Shown one piece after another: positions 38,173 through 45,871 of a stretch of DNA of 64,000 nt. Origin of the DNA: Bog-113 sp963752695 (GTDB lineage: Bacteria; Acidobacteriota; Terriglobia; Bryobacterales; Bryobacteraceae); the NCBI GenBank assembly GCA_963752695.1, contig CAVVZB010000001.1, positions 1,178,001 through 1,242,000 on the forward strand, written 5' to 3'. A program made the position numbers and the translations under genes. Position 1 is the stretch's first letter, and the number at the start of each line of letters is the position of its first letter. The notes under the pieces are model-generated. The model saw nothing but the letters and a program-made list of their open reading frames with translations, did not search any database and was not told the DNA's origin.

Positions 38173-38529
38173 ATGAGCGCTGATAACCGGTATAAGAAGA
38201 ATGGTTTAGCAGGAAGATTATTGACAATGAATAAAGACGTTCGCCCTGATTGCGTAACGAGTACATATGCAGAACGGAGTTCGCCGATCCATTTGAGTCT
38301 GAGCTTGTTACAAGCTTCAGATGGCGAAGAAGGAAAGCCTGTGATCTTGGTCGAAGGTGATAGTGAGACACTACTATTTCTAGCGGACCTGTTGTTAGCA
38401 CAGGCGCAAGACTCCACGGATTGTGGGTGCCAGATTGGTCCTGATGGGCCAGGAGGTGTGTTCTTCGATCCTAGAAGCACATATGGAATCTATATCCACT
38501 GCTTTCCCTGCCAAAATTCGAAGGATTGA
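38173..38529 (+). CDS. Possible immunity protein to the preceding Rhs tip
   Basis: 118 residues from ATG 38173 with AAGGGAT upstream. Cytoplasmic by appearance; acidic core VILVEGDSETLLFLADLLLA and a Cys-containing end (YGIYIHCFPC). Noticeably more AT-rich than the flanking housekeeping genes. I do not recognise a family. Its size, composition and place directly after a toxin-tip remnant are what an immunity gene shows. It is followed at once by another Rhs scrap. Confidence 0.5.
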   Translation: MSADNRYKKNGLAGRLLTMNKDVRPDCVTSTYAERSSPIHLSLSLLQASDGEEGKPVILVEGDSETLLFLADLLLAQAQDSTDCGCQIGPDGPGGVFFDPRSTYGIYIHCFPCQNSKD

Positions 38530-39090
38530 GTCGGCGACTCCGTTCCGCATCGCAGCCCGAACCTTTGTGGCAGGTGGAGTACCGGAACGGATCGAGCGCT
38601 GCACCGGCAAACGTGACCGGCACCGGTGACTGCCTCATCATCTCACTGGAAAGCGACTTTTCCTACGATAACGAAGGCCGCCTCAGCTCGATCACATACC
38701 CCGATTCCGGCGGCGCCGCGACCACGTATGTATATACGTTTGACGCGATGGGCCGTCCTTCGGGCATGGCGCAAGGGACATCGTCGGTCATTTCGGGGGC
38801 GTCGTTCAACCCCGCCGGACAAATCACCTCGCTGAACTATGCACTCGCAGACCAATTTCAAGATCAACTTCCGTGGTCAGGGGAATGCCGCGTTCCTTGG
38901 GGATGCTGGAAACTTTGCGTATTTAGCGGTCTCCGCAAACATAGGCATCCCGTTGTTCGCGGTGGAGGCGGTAGCTGGCGGGTATGCCTTGTGGGCCGGA
39001 CACAGCGATGCTAATGGTCCGTACTTCCTGGACGCCAGCGCCACAGCACAAGTTCCAGCGGGGTACAGTGCCGGATGCAAAGGATACTAA
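38530..39090 (+). pseudogene. Second Rhs core scrap with frameshifted 3' tip
   Basis: YD repeats are clear: DFSYDNEGRLSSITYPD and YTFDAMGRPSGMA, then SFNPAGQITSLNYALADQFQ at about 38808-38865. Around 38835-38870 the sense shifts to another frame, which continues GQGNAAFLGDAGNFAYLAVS and ends at 39090 (hydrophobic, Gly/Ala-rich tip). No start codon or N-terminal shell is present. It overlaps the following lipoprotein gene by 16 bases. Confidence 0.6.
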
Positions 39091-39506
39091 CTCTCGCTCT
39101 CTGCTGCTCCGTGATCCTCTTGCAGGCTTGCAAGAGGATCACGGAACAAACCCTATCCGAAACGACAAACGGAGCTTTTAAGGTCGTCGTCCGGACTCAG
39201 GAGATCAGTCACTCAGGCACCCGAAATGTTGATGTCTGCGTTGCAAATGCTTCCAGTTCAGGCTTCCCGGAGAAGAAGGTTCAATGCTTCCTGAGCGGCT
39301 ATGACTTCGACGGTTTATCCGTGAAATGGCAAGGGCCACAGGTGATCGAGGTCTCGTTCACCTCAGGCAGAGTGTCGCGCTTCACCAACTCCGCGTTCGT
39401 ATACCCAAGCGGCCCTGTACCCGAGGAGTTCCATACGCTCCTATGTGACGGATGCGGAAGTGCTCCTCCAAAACCGGAGGGCGGAGCCGTCAGCTCGCTG
39501 CATTAG
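39075..39506 (+). CDS. Small lipoprotein, possible immunity protein
   Basis: 143 residues; signal peptide with lipobox (ALCCSVILLQACKR). The mature part is beta-rich with four Cys after the lipobox (VDVCVANASS, KVQCFLSGYD, LLCDGCGSAP). Not recognised. The ATG overlaps the end of the Rhs tip remnant upstream by 16 bases, the typical toxin-immunity arrangement. A perfect 17-bp inverted repeat with a 4-base loop lies within codons 12-24, centred on the lipobox codons. Confidence 0.6.
   Translation: MQRILTLALCCSVILLQACKRITEQTLSETTNGAFKVVVRTQEISHSGTRNVDVCVANASSSGFPEKKVQCFLSGYDFDGLSVKWQGPQVIEVSFTSGRVSRFTNSAFVYPSGPVPEEFHTLLCDGCGSAPPKPEGGAVSSLH
39108..39145. repeat. Perfect 17-bp inverted repeat inside a lipoprotein gene
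   Basis: TCCGTGATCCTCTTGCA (39108-39124), loop GGCT, then its exact reverse complement (39129-39145). All 17 pairs match. It would fold into a strong hairpin in mRNA or single-stranded DNA, 34 bases after the start codon. Confidence 0.9.
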
Positions 39507-39542
39507 CCAATGCGCCAGCAATCGCGGATCGGAGCGAACGAT

Positions 39543-39911
39543 ATGAGGCCACAGTTCCGGTTAGCTCTGATGTGTTGCCTGGTGACCGGGTGCAGTGCAA
39601 GCCCGTCGCTTCCACTCACCCAACAGGCTCTGGCAGGAAACTACGTGTACCGGTCTGTCGATACCTCGGTCGATAAGCCGACGGATCATCAGTTCGATCG
39701 CCTGGTCCTGAAAGCGAATGGAACCTACGATCTTGTGCAGGGCGGATCAACAAAGGCCAGGTCTGAGACAACGGGAGGGTGGACCATCCAGCCAGGTGAT
39801 CCGCCCAATGTCCTCCTAGACCATGCGGGCTATCCGGTTCAGATCCAGAAGAGCGAGGTTCGCCTCCTCATCAACGATGATCTGGGAGAGTGGTACGTGA
39901 AAGCTAAATGA
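39543..39911 (+). CDS. Small lipoprotein, function unknown
   Basis: 122 residues from ATG 39543 (MRPQFRLALMCCLVTGCSAS, lipobox VTGC); an upstream ATG at 39510 adds 11 residues but makes a poorer signal. The mature domain (ALAGNYVYRSVDTS, RLVLKANGTYDLVQGG, TTGGWTIQPGD) has the strand-turn pattern of a lipocalin-like or copper-resistance-type barrel; family not identified. Its stop overlaps the next ATG (ATGA), coupling the two. Confidence 0.62.
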   Translation: MRPQFRLALMCCLVTGCSASPSLPLTQQALAGNYVYRSVDTSVDKPTDHQFDRLVLKANGTYDLVQGGSTKARSETTGGWTIQPGDPPNVLLDHAGYPVQIQKSEVRLLINDDLGEWYVKAK

Positions 39912-40222
39912 ACGTAGCCCCAAGCAGGTCCGCGAAGTCCCTGGACATCACGTTCATGGCCGCGAACGCGGTCGGAATCGTGCTCTATCTTGTGCTTGCA
40001 TCTCGCAGCTGGAGGATACCGCAGGAGCATGGGATGGTTCCTGTCACAGGCGAGCCCTTCGTCTGGGCTCTAGCGTTGCCTGTGTTGGGAGTCTTCTTCT
40101 TGGCAGATGTCGTATGGGGAGGCTTGCTTTTACGCGGGGCGGACTCCAAGAGGAGACTCTGGTGGCTCGTCACTGCGGCGGTGTGGCTACTTGCAATCGG
40201 TATCGACTTCTCCCGTCACTGA
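39908..40222 (+). CDS. Small three-helix membrane protein
   Basis: 104 residues, ATGA-coupled to the lipoprotein upstream. Three hydrophobic helices: TFMAANAVGIVLYLVLAS, FVWALALPVLGVFFLADVVW and LWWLVTAAVWLLAIGIDF, with conserved-looking GMVPVTGEP between the first two. Similar proteins occur beside toxin remnants and elsewhere (impression only). Function unknown, possibly membrane-level immunity. Confidence 0.6.
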   Translation: MNVAPSRSAKSLDITFMAANAVGIVLYLVLASRSWRIPQEHGMVPVTGEPFVWALALPVLGVFFLADVVWGGLLLRGADSKRRLWWLVTAAVWLLAIGIDFSRH

Positions 40223-40577
40223 TCGGGAAGCAACTCTTGAAAGAGCGTTGAGCAGTCTTGCTGCGTCTGGGGACTTCCTTCGAGAGCCGTGCCGCCTGAG
40301 AGAAAGGCACGCTGCTTCGCATCGGAATGAGGGTGACACGTCACCCCAGAATGGGAGCTGCGCGGTAACCTGGGGTTACCGTGCGGGAACTATAAGACAG
40401 CAGGCGACTAAGAGAAAAGCACAGGGAAGAGGCTTATCCTTGAGGTAAGCGCACGTTGCTGTAGGGGAACCTGTTGAGTCTCCATCCCTTAGCCTCGCTT
40501 CGGCCCCCTGTTGTCCTTCCAGCGACATCCGGGAAGAGTGCGACCCTGGCCCGGATGAGTCTTCCAGGCGGTGTTCT
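40223..40577. other. Intergenic region with repeats, possible relic oriT
   Basis: No gene. It holds the first 45-bp direct repeat (40308-40352), an inverted repeat GCGCGGTAACC/GGTTACCGTGC at 40360-40384 with a 3-base loop and one mismatch, and a CTTATCCTTGAGGTAAG stem with GCGCACG next to it near 40432-40455. Inverted repeats followed by GTAAGCGCAC just upstream of a MobC-like gene is how MobQ/MobP origins of transfer look, so a relic oriT is possible. No nic site can be proven by eye. Confidence 0.4.
40308..40352. repeat. 45-bp direct repeat, copy 1
   Basis: Begins CACGCTGCTTCGCATCGG and ends CCCCAGAAT; contains GGGTGAC-AC-GTCACCC, a 7-bp inverted repeat around a 2-base spacer. The second copy at 42294-42338 differs at one base (A here, G there). 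Both copies lie just after a small membrane-protein gene. Confidence 0.9.
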
Positions 40578-40982
40578 GTGAAACCGCCGCTCCGTACAAA
40601 ATCAGTCGGCACGAAGGTCAGCGAGGAGGAGTTCGCGGCGTTGGAAGCTCGCGCCCGAGCACGGGAGCTGACGCTCTCGGAGTGGGTCCGGGCGGAGTTG
40701 CTGGAGCCGAGGGCTGACGGCGGCGGAGCCGCCGATGAGGTTCTGCTGGGCGAAGTCTTGGCCTTGCGGACGATCCTGCTGAACCTGATGTTCTCGCTGA
40801 CGAACGGGAAGCCGGTGACGCCGAAGGCGATGCGGGAGCTGATCGAGCGGGCGGACGGGGACAAGGCGCGGAAGGCGATGGAGCGTCTGACGGCGGTTCG
40901 GGCGACCGTGCCGGAGCAGGATCCCGCTTCCCAGATGGAACCGGAACCGACCGCCGTAGCGGAAGCTGGAGAGGCCGGCTGA
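40578..40982 (+). CDS. MobC-like mobilization accessory protein
   Basis: 134 residues from a GTG. A ribbon-helix-helix N-terminus (RTKSVGTKVSEEEFAALEAR then ELTLSEWVRAELLEPR) is followed by a helical, charged tail with LIERADGDKARKAMERL. This is the pattern of plasmid and ICE MobC-type accessory proteins that help relaxase at oriT. GC-rich, unlike the AT-richer toxin debris around it. The next gene, a coupling-protein fragment, starts one base after its stop. No relaxase is present. Confidence 0.6.
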   Translation: MKPPLRTKSVGTKVSEEEFAALEARARARELTLSEWVRAELLEPRADGGGAADEVLLGEVLALRTILLNLMFSLTNGKPVTPKAMRELIERADGDKARKAMERLTAVRATVPEQDPASQMEPEPTAVAEAGEAG

Positions 40983-40983
40983 G

Positions 40984-41601
40984 ATGGCGGAGTGGGGGCG
41001 GAAGGAATACAAAAAAGCATGGCCGAGCAGGAGGCCGGTCTGGGGGATCGGGGCGTTCTTCGCGGCGACGTTGATCTTCGCCGGGGTGATGACGATCCAG
41101 TATGAGCGGAGCTGGACGGCGGCGGAGGGTCTGTACTGGAAGGACTACCTGAAGAGCGGAGCGCGGGGCCAGACTTCGGCGCGTTCGGTGTCGAAGTACA
41201 CGCTGCTGGAAGGGATGACAGCGAAGGGCCAGGGTCTGTTCCTGAAGGACGACCAGGTGGAGACGGTGACGGACCCGGACGCGCGGCAGGGCTGGCGGCT
41301 GACCGAGGCGGGAGCCAAACTCGGCATCGCGAAGCTGCAATGGGTCACCGGGACGTTCAACGACCGGGCGCTGCACCGGCTGCTAGGGTCGGTGGTGTAC
41401 TCAGACCTTGAGGGCTGGGAGTTCTACCGGGTGCCGGTGTGGACGGCGGCGCTGTTCGTGTTGCTCTTGTTGGTGGCGGTGCCGAGGGACCGGAAGCGGC
41501 GGATGGTGTGGAAGCATGGACGGCGGTTGCGCGGGCCGGAGCTGGTGACGACGGCGGAAGGATCCTCTCCCCTTGTACGGAGACAACTCAAACACGTCTG
41601 A
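40984..41601 (+). pseudogene. N-terminal fragment of a conjugative coupling protein (T4CP-like)
   Basis: 205 codons. Two transmembrane helices (GIGAFFAATLIFAGVMTI near 20-40 and WTAALFVLLLLVAVP near 152-168) bracket a periplasmic domain, then KHGRRLRGPELVTTAE, the stretch that leads into the first ATPase motif of VirD4/TraG-like proteins. From about 41560 the sequence changes and the frame ends 15 codons later with no Walker motifs. So the ATPase was lost, probably by recombination with Rhs-type DNA. Identification is from layout and the RLRGPELVT motif, not a search. Confidence 0.5.
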
Positions 41602-41983
41602 CACGCAGGTTACTACGGGCGGTGCGCAGGCTGGCGGCTCTCCCGCCGGGTCCACTGCCCCAAGTAACGGGACGCCGCAACCTGATCAGGTACAAAGGTG
41701 TGCTTAACAAGGAGCGGCGGCTGCGGCTCCTTACAACAGCGCGGCAGCAAAGGCGTTGCCGTCAAACATGAAGATGGCCGGAACGGCTGTACTTGTAGGG
41801 GCTGGAGCGGGAGTGGCACGTGCCAGAGGGACACCTTGGTGGGCGGTAGTATCGGGCGCGATTCTGGGGGCTGCATCTCCCTTCGCGGAGAGTGCGGCAA
41901 ATTATTCAACCGGCGTGGCAGTTCAGTCGGCCACTTTTCAAGGCTCCATGGCAGCCGCAGGCGTGGTACCTCCCACATTTTAG
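41571..41983 (+). pseudogene. Hydrophobic Rhs-tip-like remnant
   Basis: A frame overlapping the end of the coupling-protein fragment reads YGDNSNTSDTQVTTGGAQAG, a low-complexity linker, meets an in-frame TAA at 41705-41707, then continues SNMKMAGTAVLVGAGAGVAR and ends at 41983 (GSMAAAGVVPPTF). The glycine/alanine-rich hydrophobic end resembles pore-forming or pre-toxin segments of Rhs proteins. With a stop inside and no start it is read as a remnant; a 75-residue product from ATG 41756 cannot be excluded. Confidence 0.4.
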
Positions 41984-41995
41984 TAATGAGTAGTG

Positions 41996-42277
41996 ATGGA
42001 GAATTCTCAAATGCCCATGGAAGATACGCGCGAGTTGGATGGCAATCGGAAATATTCGAAGACGAAAGCTCTAATCGGCATTTCGCTTATCTTTCCATGG
42101 GTGGTCCTCGATATGGTTTTGAAGAAGACGGACCCATCTCTCGGATACTCAGTCGGTCTGTTCTTGGGGATTATGTCCGGCTATTTGCTCTCTCCGAAGC
42201 CCCCTCGCTTATGGGTAATGCTGCTGATTGCCTGCCTCCTTGCGGTTAGTCACTTCGTCTTTGTGCCCCACTACTAA
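41996..42277 (+). CDS. Small three-helix membrane protein, possible immunity protein
   Basis: 93 residues from ATG 41996 (a GTG sits one codon earlier). Three hydrophobic helices: ALIGISLIFPWVVLDMVL, GYSVGLFLGIMSGYLLS and LWVMLLIACLLAVSHFVFV. AT-richer than neighbours. It follows a hydrophobic toxin-tip-like remnant by 9 bases and precedes the second 45-bp repeat by 16. A membrane immunity protein would suit a membrane-acting tip; this is inference. Confidence 0.5.
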   Translation: MENSQMPMEDTRELDGNRKYSKTKALIGISLIFPWVVLDMVLKKTDPSLGYSVGLFLGIMSGYLLSPKPPRLWVMLLIACLLAVSHFVFVPHY

Positions 42278-42293
42278 GTTCAATGAGAAAAAC

Positions 42294-42338
42294 CACGCTG
42301 CTTCGCATCGGGATGAGGGTGACACGTCACCCCAGAAT
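42294..42338. repeat. 45-bp direct repeat, copy 2
   Basis: Same as 40308-40352 with one substitution. It separates the three-helix membrane gene from the Ntox44-like remnant. The two copies are 1.94 kb apart in direct orientation, flanking the MobC-like gene, coupling-protein fragment, hydrophobic tip and membrane gene. Confidence 0.9.
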
Positions 42339-42339
42339 C

Positions 42340-42801
42340 TGCCGCGCGCCTTATCCAAACGGAAATGGTCCGGACAAGATTGCGCAAGATGTACAAGAAG
42401 CTAATGATAGATGGGACAAGCTCGTTGGACAGATGCCGCTGGACCCCGCGGCTGCCCAGTGAGCATTCCTGAGTTGGTTAGCAGGCCAGTTTGTTCCAGG
42501 GGGGTGGGATTACAAGTCTCAGAACGTCCAGCCTGCGACATCAAATGATCTAAGTGGAAGAGACAACAGCGCCTACTTCACGGCGCAAAAATTTGGGAGT
42601 TTTACATTTGGAGCCGTTCTCGCTTCGCTGGGGTTTTCCGAGTACGAGACTCAGAATGCAGCTGGGGTTGCCCAAATTGGAATTTGCAGCGGGGGCGGCG
42701 CTTGTGGTAGCGGTGCACCTTTCATCGCTTTTCCTTATGGGGATCAAGTCTCGGATCAGTTCGACATTAAGAAAGGTTGGGCTTACGAAATAATGTGTTG
42801 A
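42340..42801 (+). pseudogene. Ntox44-like Rhs toxin tip, interrupted by a stop codon
   Basis: One frame reads NGNGPDKIAQDVQEANDRWD, meets TGA at 42460-42462, and continues LAGQFVPGGWDYKSQNVQ, FTAQKFGSFTFGAVLASLGF, and finally PYGDQVSDQFDIKKGWAY to TGA at 42799. The sequence GG-WDYK, K-F-G-S-F-x-F-G-A and PYGD-x-x-x-DQ-x-x-I-x-x-G matches my memory of the Ntox44 polymorphic toxin domain (PF15607). The tip lacks an Rhs core directly upstream and a start codon, so it looks silent unless recombined or read through. A lipoprotein gene follows after 7 bases. Confidence 0.6.
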
Positions 42802-42808
42802 ACGGAAC

Positions 42809-43399
42809 TTGCCCGTGAGATTGAATATCAAGGCAAACACCGGTTGTTTAGTGCTTGTCTTCCTAACTTGGTCCTTTGTCTCGTGTGGGGGGCCAAGCGA
42901 CGACAAAATGCGGGAGATGTTAGCGGAAAAATCTGGTGAGTTCCGTGAGTTAGCAAGAATGGCGCGACAGGATTACTTAGACCGCGCCTTAAGTCGAGTC
43001 TCGGCTCATGATGTTATGGACAAAATGGGGCGTAGTTGGAGTGTGTGTCCGATCGTGGAACATGATAGAATTTCCGACTCTAAGAGTGGTCCTTTTCCTC
43101 CGATCGATCGTGCGCGTTTTACCAATTATCTAACCCGAATAGCCTCTATTAGCGTCTCATGCATTGTCACCTCAGAGCGCTCGACCGTACTACAAGCGGA
43201 TCTGCCCTCGTTCTCTAATGATTGGGTCGCGAAATCCTACTTTGTCGGAAATCTCTCTAGTCTCGAGTCTATTCTTCCATTTGAGGCGCGATGGCCAACA
43301 CGTGAGGAGTTATCCGCACCTCGAGCCCGCCATATGGCCTATAAAAAGCTAGACAAAGATTGGTACATTGAGCTCCGGTACTTCGATGGATTCTTATAG
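42809..43399 (+). CDS. Lipoprotein, likely immunity protein to the Ntox44-like tip
   Basis: 196 residues from TTG 42809, or GTG 42815 two codons later. Signal peptide with lipobox-like LVFLTWSFVSCGG. The mature part is helical first (DDKMREMLAEKSGEFRELAR), then mixed (ISVSCIVTSERSTVLQADLP), ending DKDWYIELRYFDGFL. Markedly AT-richer than the chromosome norm here. The place 7 bases after the toxin tip and the periplasmic lipoprotein form are typical of immunity proteins for cell-wall-directed Ntox44 toxins. Family not recognised. Confidence 0.55.
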   Translation: MPVRLNIKANTGCLVLVFLTWSFVSCGGPSDDKMREMLAEKSGEFRELARMARQDYLDRALSRVSAHDVMDKMGRSWSVCPIVEHDRISDSKSGPFPPIDRARFTNYLTRIASISVSCIVTSERSTVLQADLPSFSNDWVAKSYFVGNLSSLESILPFEARWPTREELSAPRARHMAYKKLDKDWYIELRYFDGFL

Positions 43400-43799
43400 C
43401 AGAGGTGCTCGCAGCCTGAGTCAACGAATCGTGATCAAATTCATCGGACATCGATCAACCAACTCATGATCACTAATTCTGACCGGGGCGCACCGGCGCT
43501 GGATTTTCATATAAGGAGGCTAGTTTAGTCGCAGAATTTTCATCTGACCTGCACCGCTTTTCTCAACCACCCGTAATTTGGAAATCTGGTTCTTCGATTA
43601 TTCCTGAGCCATCCCGCCGGAGCCGCCCGTCGCGGTCGCTTTCTGAGGATGGCGCTGCGTTTTTGACCTGCGCCGCGCGCCTCCAGATGTGGTAGCTTAC
43701 TGCGGCTAAGGGAATTTTGGCTTCCGCGCGACAACAGGTTGATACGGCCTTCTCCGTCCGGGTCGTGGTCAACGTCGGCAGGCCAGATTGATTTGAGGA
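43400..43799. other. Intergenic debris, no supportable gene
   Basis: About 400 bases after the lipoprotein gene. A good ribosome-site-like AAGGAGG is at 43514-43520 but no reading frame starts after it. Minus-strand open frames cross the region without start signals or motifs. Probably decayed DNA. Confidence 0.45.
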
Positions 43800-44060
43800 G
43801 AACACGCGGCGACTCCGTCGGTGACCCTGAATCTCTACTCGCCTGATGGGAAGCGGCTGGGTTACTACACCTTTCAAGGAAATAGCGGCTGGACCACGGT
43901 GACCGCCGGAGCGTTGCAGAAGTTTCTGTAATTGGGCAATAAGGCGCTGACGTATGCCGAGGACCGGATCGGGTCGAACGGGAACTAATATCCGTATGGC
44001 ACGCCTTACCGTGGGAGGGTACCGGCGGAGAGTCCGGCATTTGGCACCTATTTGGAATAG
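43800..44060 (+). pseudogene. Third Rhs core scrap with two in-frame stops
   Basis: Reads SVTLNLYSPDGKRLGYYTFQ, then a TAA, then LGNKALTYAEDRIGSNGN, another TAA, then YPYGTPYRGR. This is the conserved Rhs segment just before the tip junction (GNK-L ... DR-GSNGNYYPYG) in acidobacterial Rhs proteins. Both stops interrupt the core, so the gene is dead. Nothing follows that looks like a tip. Confidence 0.6.
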
Positions 44061-44635
44061 ACGCAGATTGTTTAGGCGGCGCAAAATCAGGAGCAAAGCA
44101 ATATAGACACAACTACGAATCGGGGCGACGCGGGTACGGTACGGTGCTGATGGGAACATGACCGCTGACGGCACGAGCGTCGCGTCCGTTTTGCTCTGCC
44201 TTCGCGCTCACCAAAGCACACCGACGCGATGCTCCATGTTTTAACGAGTTCGAGATGAGTCCGTTCAGGGTCAGCCGCAAGGCACCGCATATTCCATCTC
44301 CATGGACTGGGGAGATATCGGGCACGGTGACTGAGGTCAAAAGTGTGATGTACAGAGTCTTTGGAGGTGAAGCAGGGCAGGTCGGAAGTTGGTTGACGCC
44401 AAATGCACCGTTTCTCAAAGCCCTGGTTCACCGTTTCGCCGTCCCGCCTTAGCAGCACATGCAGACACCAGGTATCCAAATCGCGGCTTCTCCCGGGCCA
44501 GGTCGCCAACCTTGCCCGTCTTAACCTGAGCAAGAGACTTTTACTGTTTCATGATTTACAAGAGTATCGCTTCATACCCTGCATAATACTGCGGCGTACG
44601 GCTGGCTGCCCGTGTGCATCGATTCGGCGACGACC
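44061..44635. other. Non-coding stretch before the hydrolase gene
   Basis: About 570 bases. Short frames on both strands lack start signals and motifs. It marks the right edge of the Rhs debris and should hold the promoter of the hydrolase gene. I saw no integrase, transposase or terminal repeat here. Confidence 0.45.
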
Positions 44636-45850
44636 ATGTTACTGCCGATCCCTCTTCTGCTCAGTCTTTTCTTTGGAGTGCTCTCGCTGGCGTTGCTCGC
44701 GGGCAGCGTTGCGCTCCTTTATCGAGCGTGGCGCCGCTATCTTTCCATCCGCAGAAAACCACAGCAACCCCGAGTGACTGTCGGACCCGGAGTGGCGGTG
44801 GCGGCAGACGAACGTCCGTATGGCGTGGAGCGCAGCCCACTTGCTCAGAGTGCGGTGTGGGTTCCGCTTCTCGCCGGGTGCGCCCTGCTGCTATTCACTT
44901 TTGCCGGCAAGAATATAGTGAGTCTAGCGTTTCGGTCCGGTGACGAACCAAAAGAACTACACTCAGCGGACATCCAATCGATTACACGGCCGGATGGGAC
45001 CAAACTGCACGTGGAGATCTTTGGGCCGCCAGATGCGCCCGTCTTGGTTCTCACGCACGGGTGGAGCACCAGCAGCACGGAGTGGTACTACGCAAAACGC
45101 CAACTGGCCGGGCAGTTCCGGCTTATCATCTGGGATCTTGCGGGTTTGGGCCAGTCGAGTCAGCCGGACAATCGGGATTATTCACTGGACAAGATGGCTG
45201 CAGATCTGGAGTCTGTGGTCGCCTTGGCTGGAAACAGACCCGTCGTGTTGGTTGGGCATAGCATCGGAGGCATGATCAACCTCACTTTTTGCCGCTTATT
45301 TCCGAATGAGCTAGGGTCCCGCGTCGCCGGAATCGTGCAGGTGGACACCTCCTACACGAACCCGGTCAAAACCACCAAGAACGCCCGCCTTTCGGAAGCG
45401 TTGCAGAAGCCAGTGGCGGAACCTCTTCTGCATGTCATGATCTGGTTCTCACCGGTATTCCGCGCCATGAGCTGGCTCAGTTATAGAAGCGGCATGTTGC
45501 AGATGATGAACGCGCAGAGTGCGTTCGCCGGATCGGAAACTTGGGGCCAGGTTGATCTGGTTTCTAGCTACAGCTATCGGTCAGCTCCCGCGGTGGTGGC
45601 CCGTGGAACTCTCGGAATGTTCCATTGGGACGCCACGCCAGTGTTGCCACAAGTTAAAGTCCCGGTGTTGATTCTGGAGGGCGAGCAAGATACCACCACT
45701 CTGCCGAGCGCCAGCTTATTCATGCATAACGCGATTGCGCGATCTACCCTCGACTTAGTCAACCCGTCCGCCCACTACGGCTTGCTGGAGCAGAACCAGC
45801 GTTACGATACTTCCATCGCACGATTTTCGGACTCTGTGCTGCGGCCATAA
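44636..45850 (+). CDS. Membrane-anchored alpha/beta hydrolase
   Basis: 404 residues from ATG 44636. Two hydrophobic helices (LLSLFFGVLSLALLAGSVAL at about 7-27; AVWVPLLAGCALLLFTFAG at about 70-88) precede an alpha/beta-hydrolase fold: VLVLTHGWSTSSTEWYY with the oxyanion region, VLVGHSIGGMINL with nucleophile S209, LILEGEQDTTT with a candidate Asp, and PSAHYGLLEQ with the His. Substrate unknown (lipase, esterase or haloperoxidase-like). It adjoins the Rhs debris but looks like a normal chromosomal gene. Confidence 0.85.
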   Translation: MLLPIPLLLSLFFGVLSLALLAGSVALLYRAWRRYLSIRRKPQQPRVTVGPGVAVAADERPYGVERSPLAQSAVWVPLLAGCALLLFTFAGKNIVSLAFRSGDEPKELHSADIQSITRPDGTKLHVEIFGPPDAPVLVLTHGWSTSSTEWYYAKRQLAGQFRLIIWDLAGLGQSSQPDNRDYSLDKMAADLESVVALAGNRPVVLVGHSIGGMINLTFCRLFPNELGSRVAGIVQVDTSYTNPVKTTKNARLSEALQKPVAEPLLHVMIWFSPVFRAMSWLSYRSGMLQMMNAQSAFAGSETWGQVDLVSSYSYRSAPAVVARGTLGMFHWDATPVLPQVKVPVLILEGEQDTTTLPSASLFMHNAIARSTLDLVNPSAHYGLLEQNQRYDTSIARFSDSVLRP

Positions 45851-45871
45851 GCTGGAATGGGTCGACCGCTA

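Noticed and set aside
40984..41601. Considered as an intact small membrane protein gene
   Set aside because: The last residues change character abruptly after RLRGPELVTTAE and overlap another legible frame, so truncation fits better.
43540..44533. Several overlapping minus-strand open frames of 100-200 codons
   Set aside because: They run antisense to legible Rhs core sequence and have Arg/Ser/Pro-rich shadow-like composition with no start signals.
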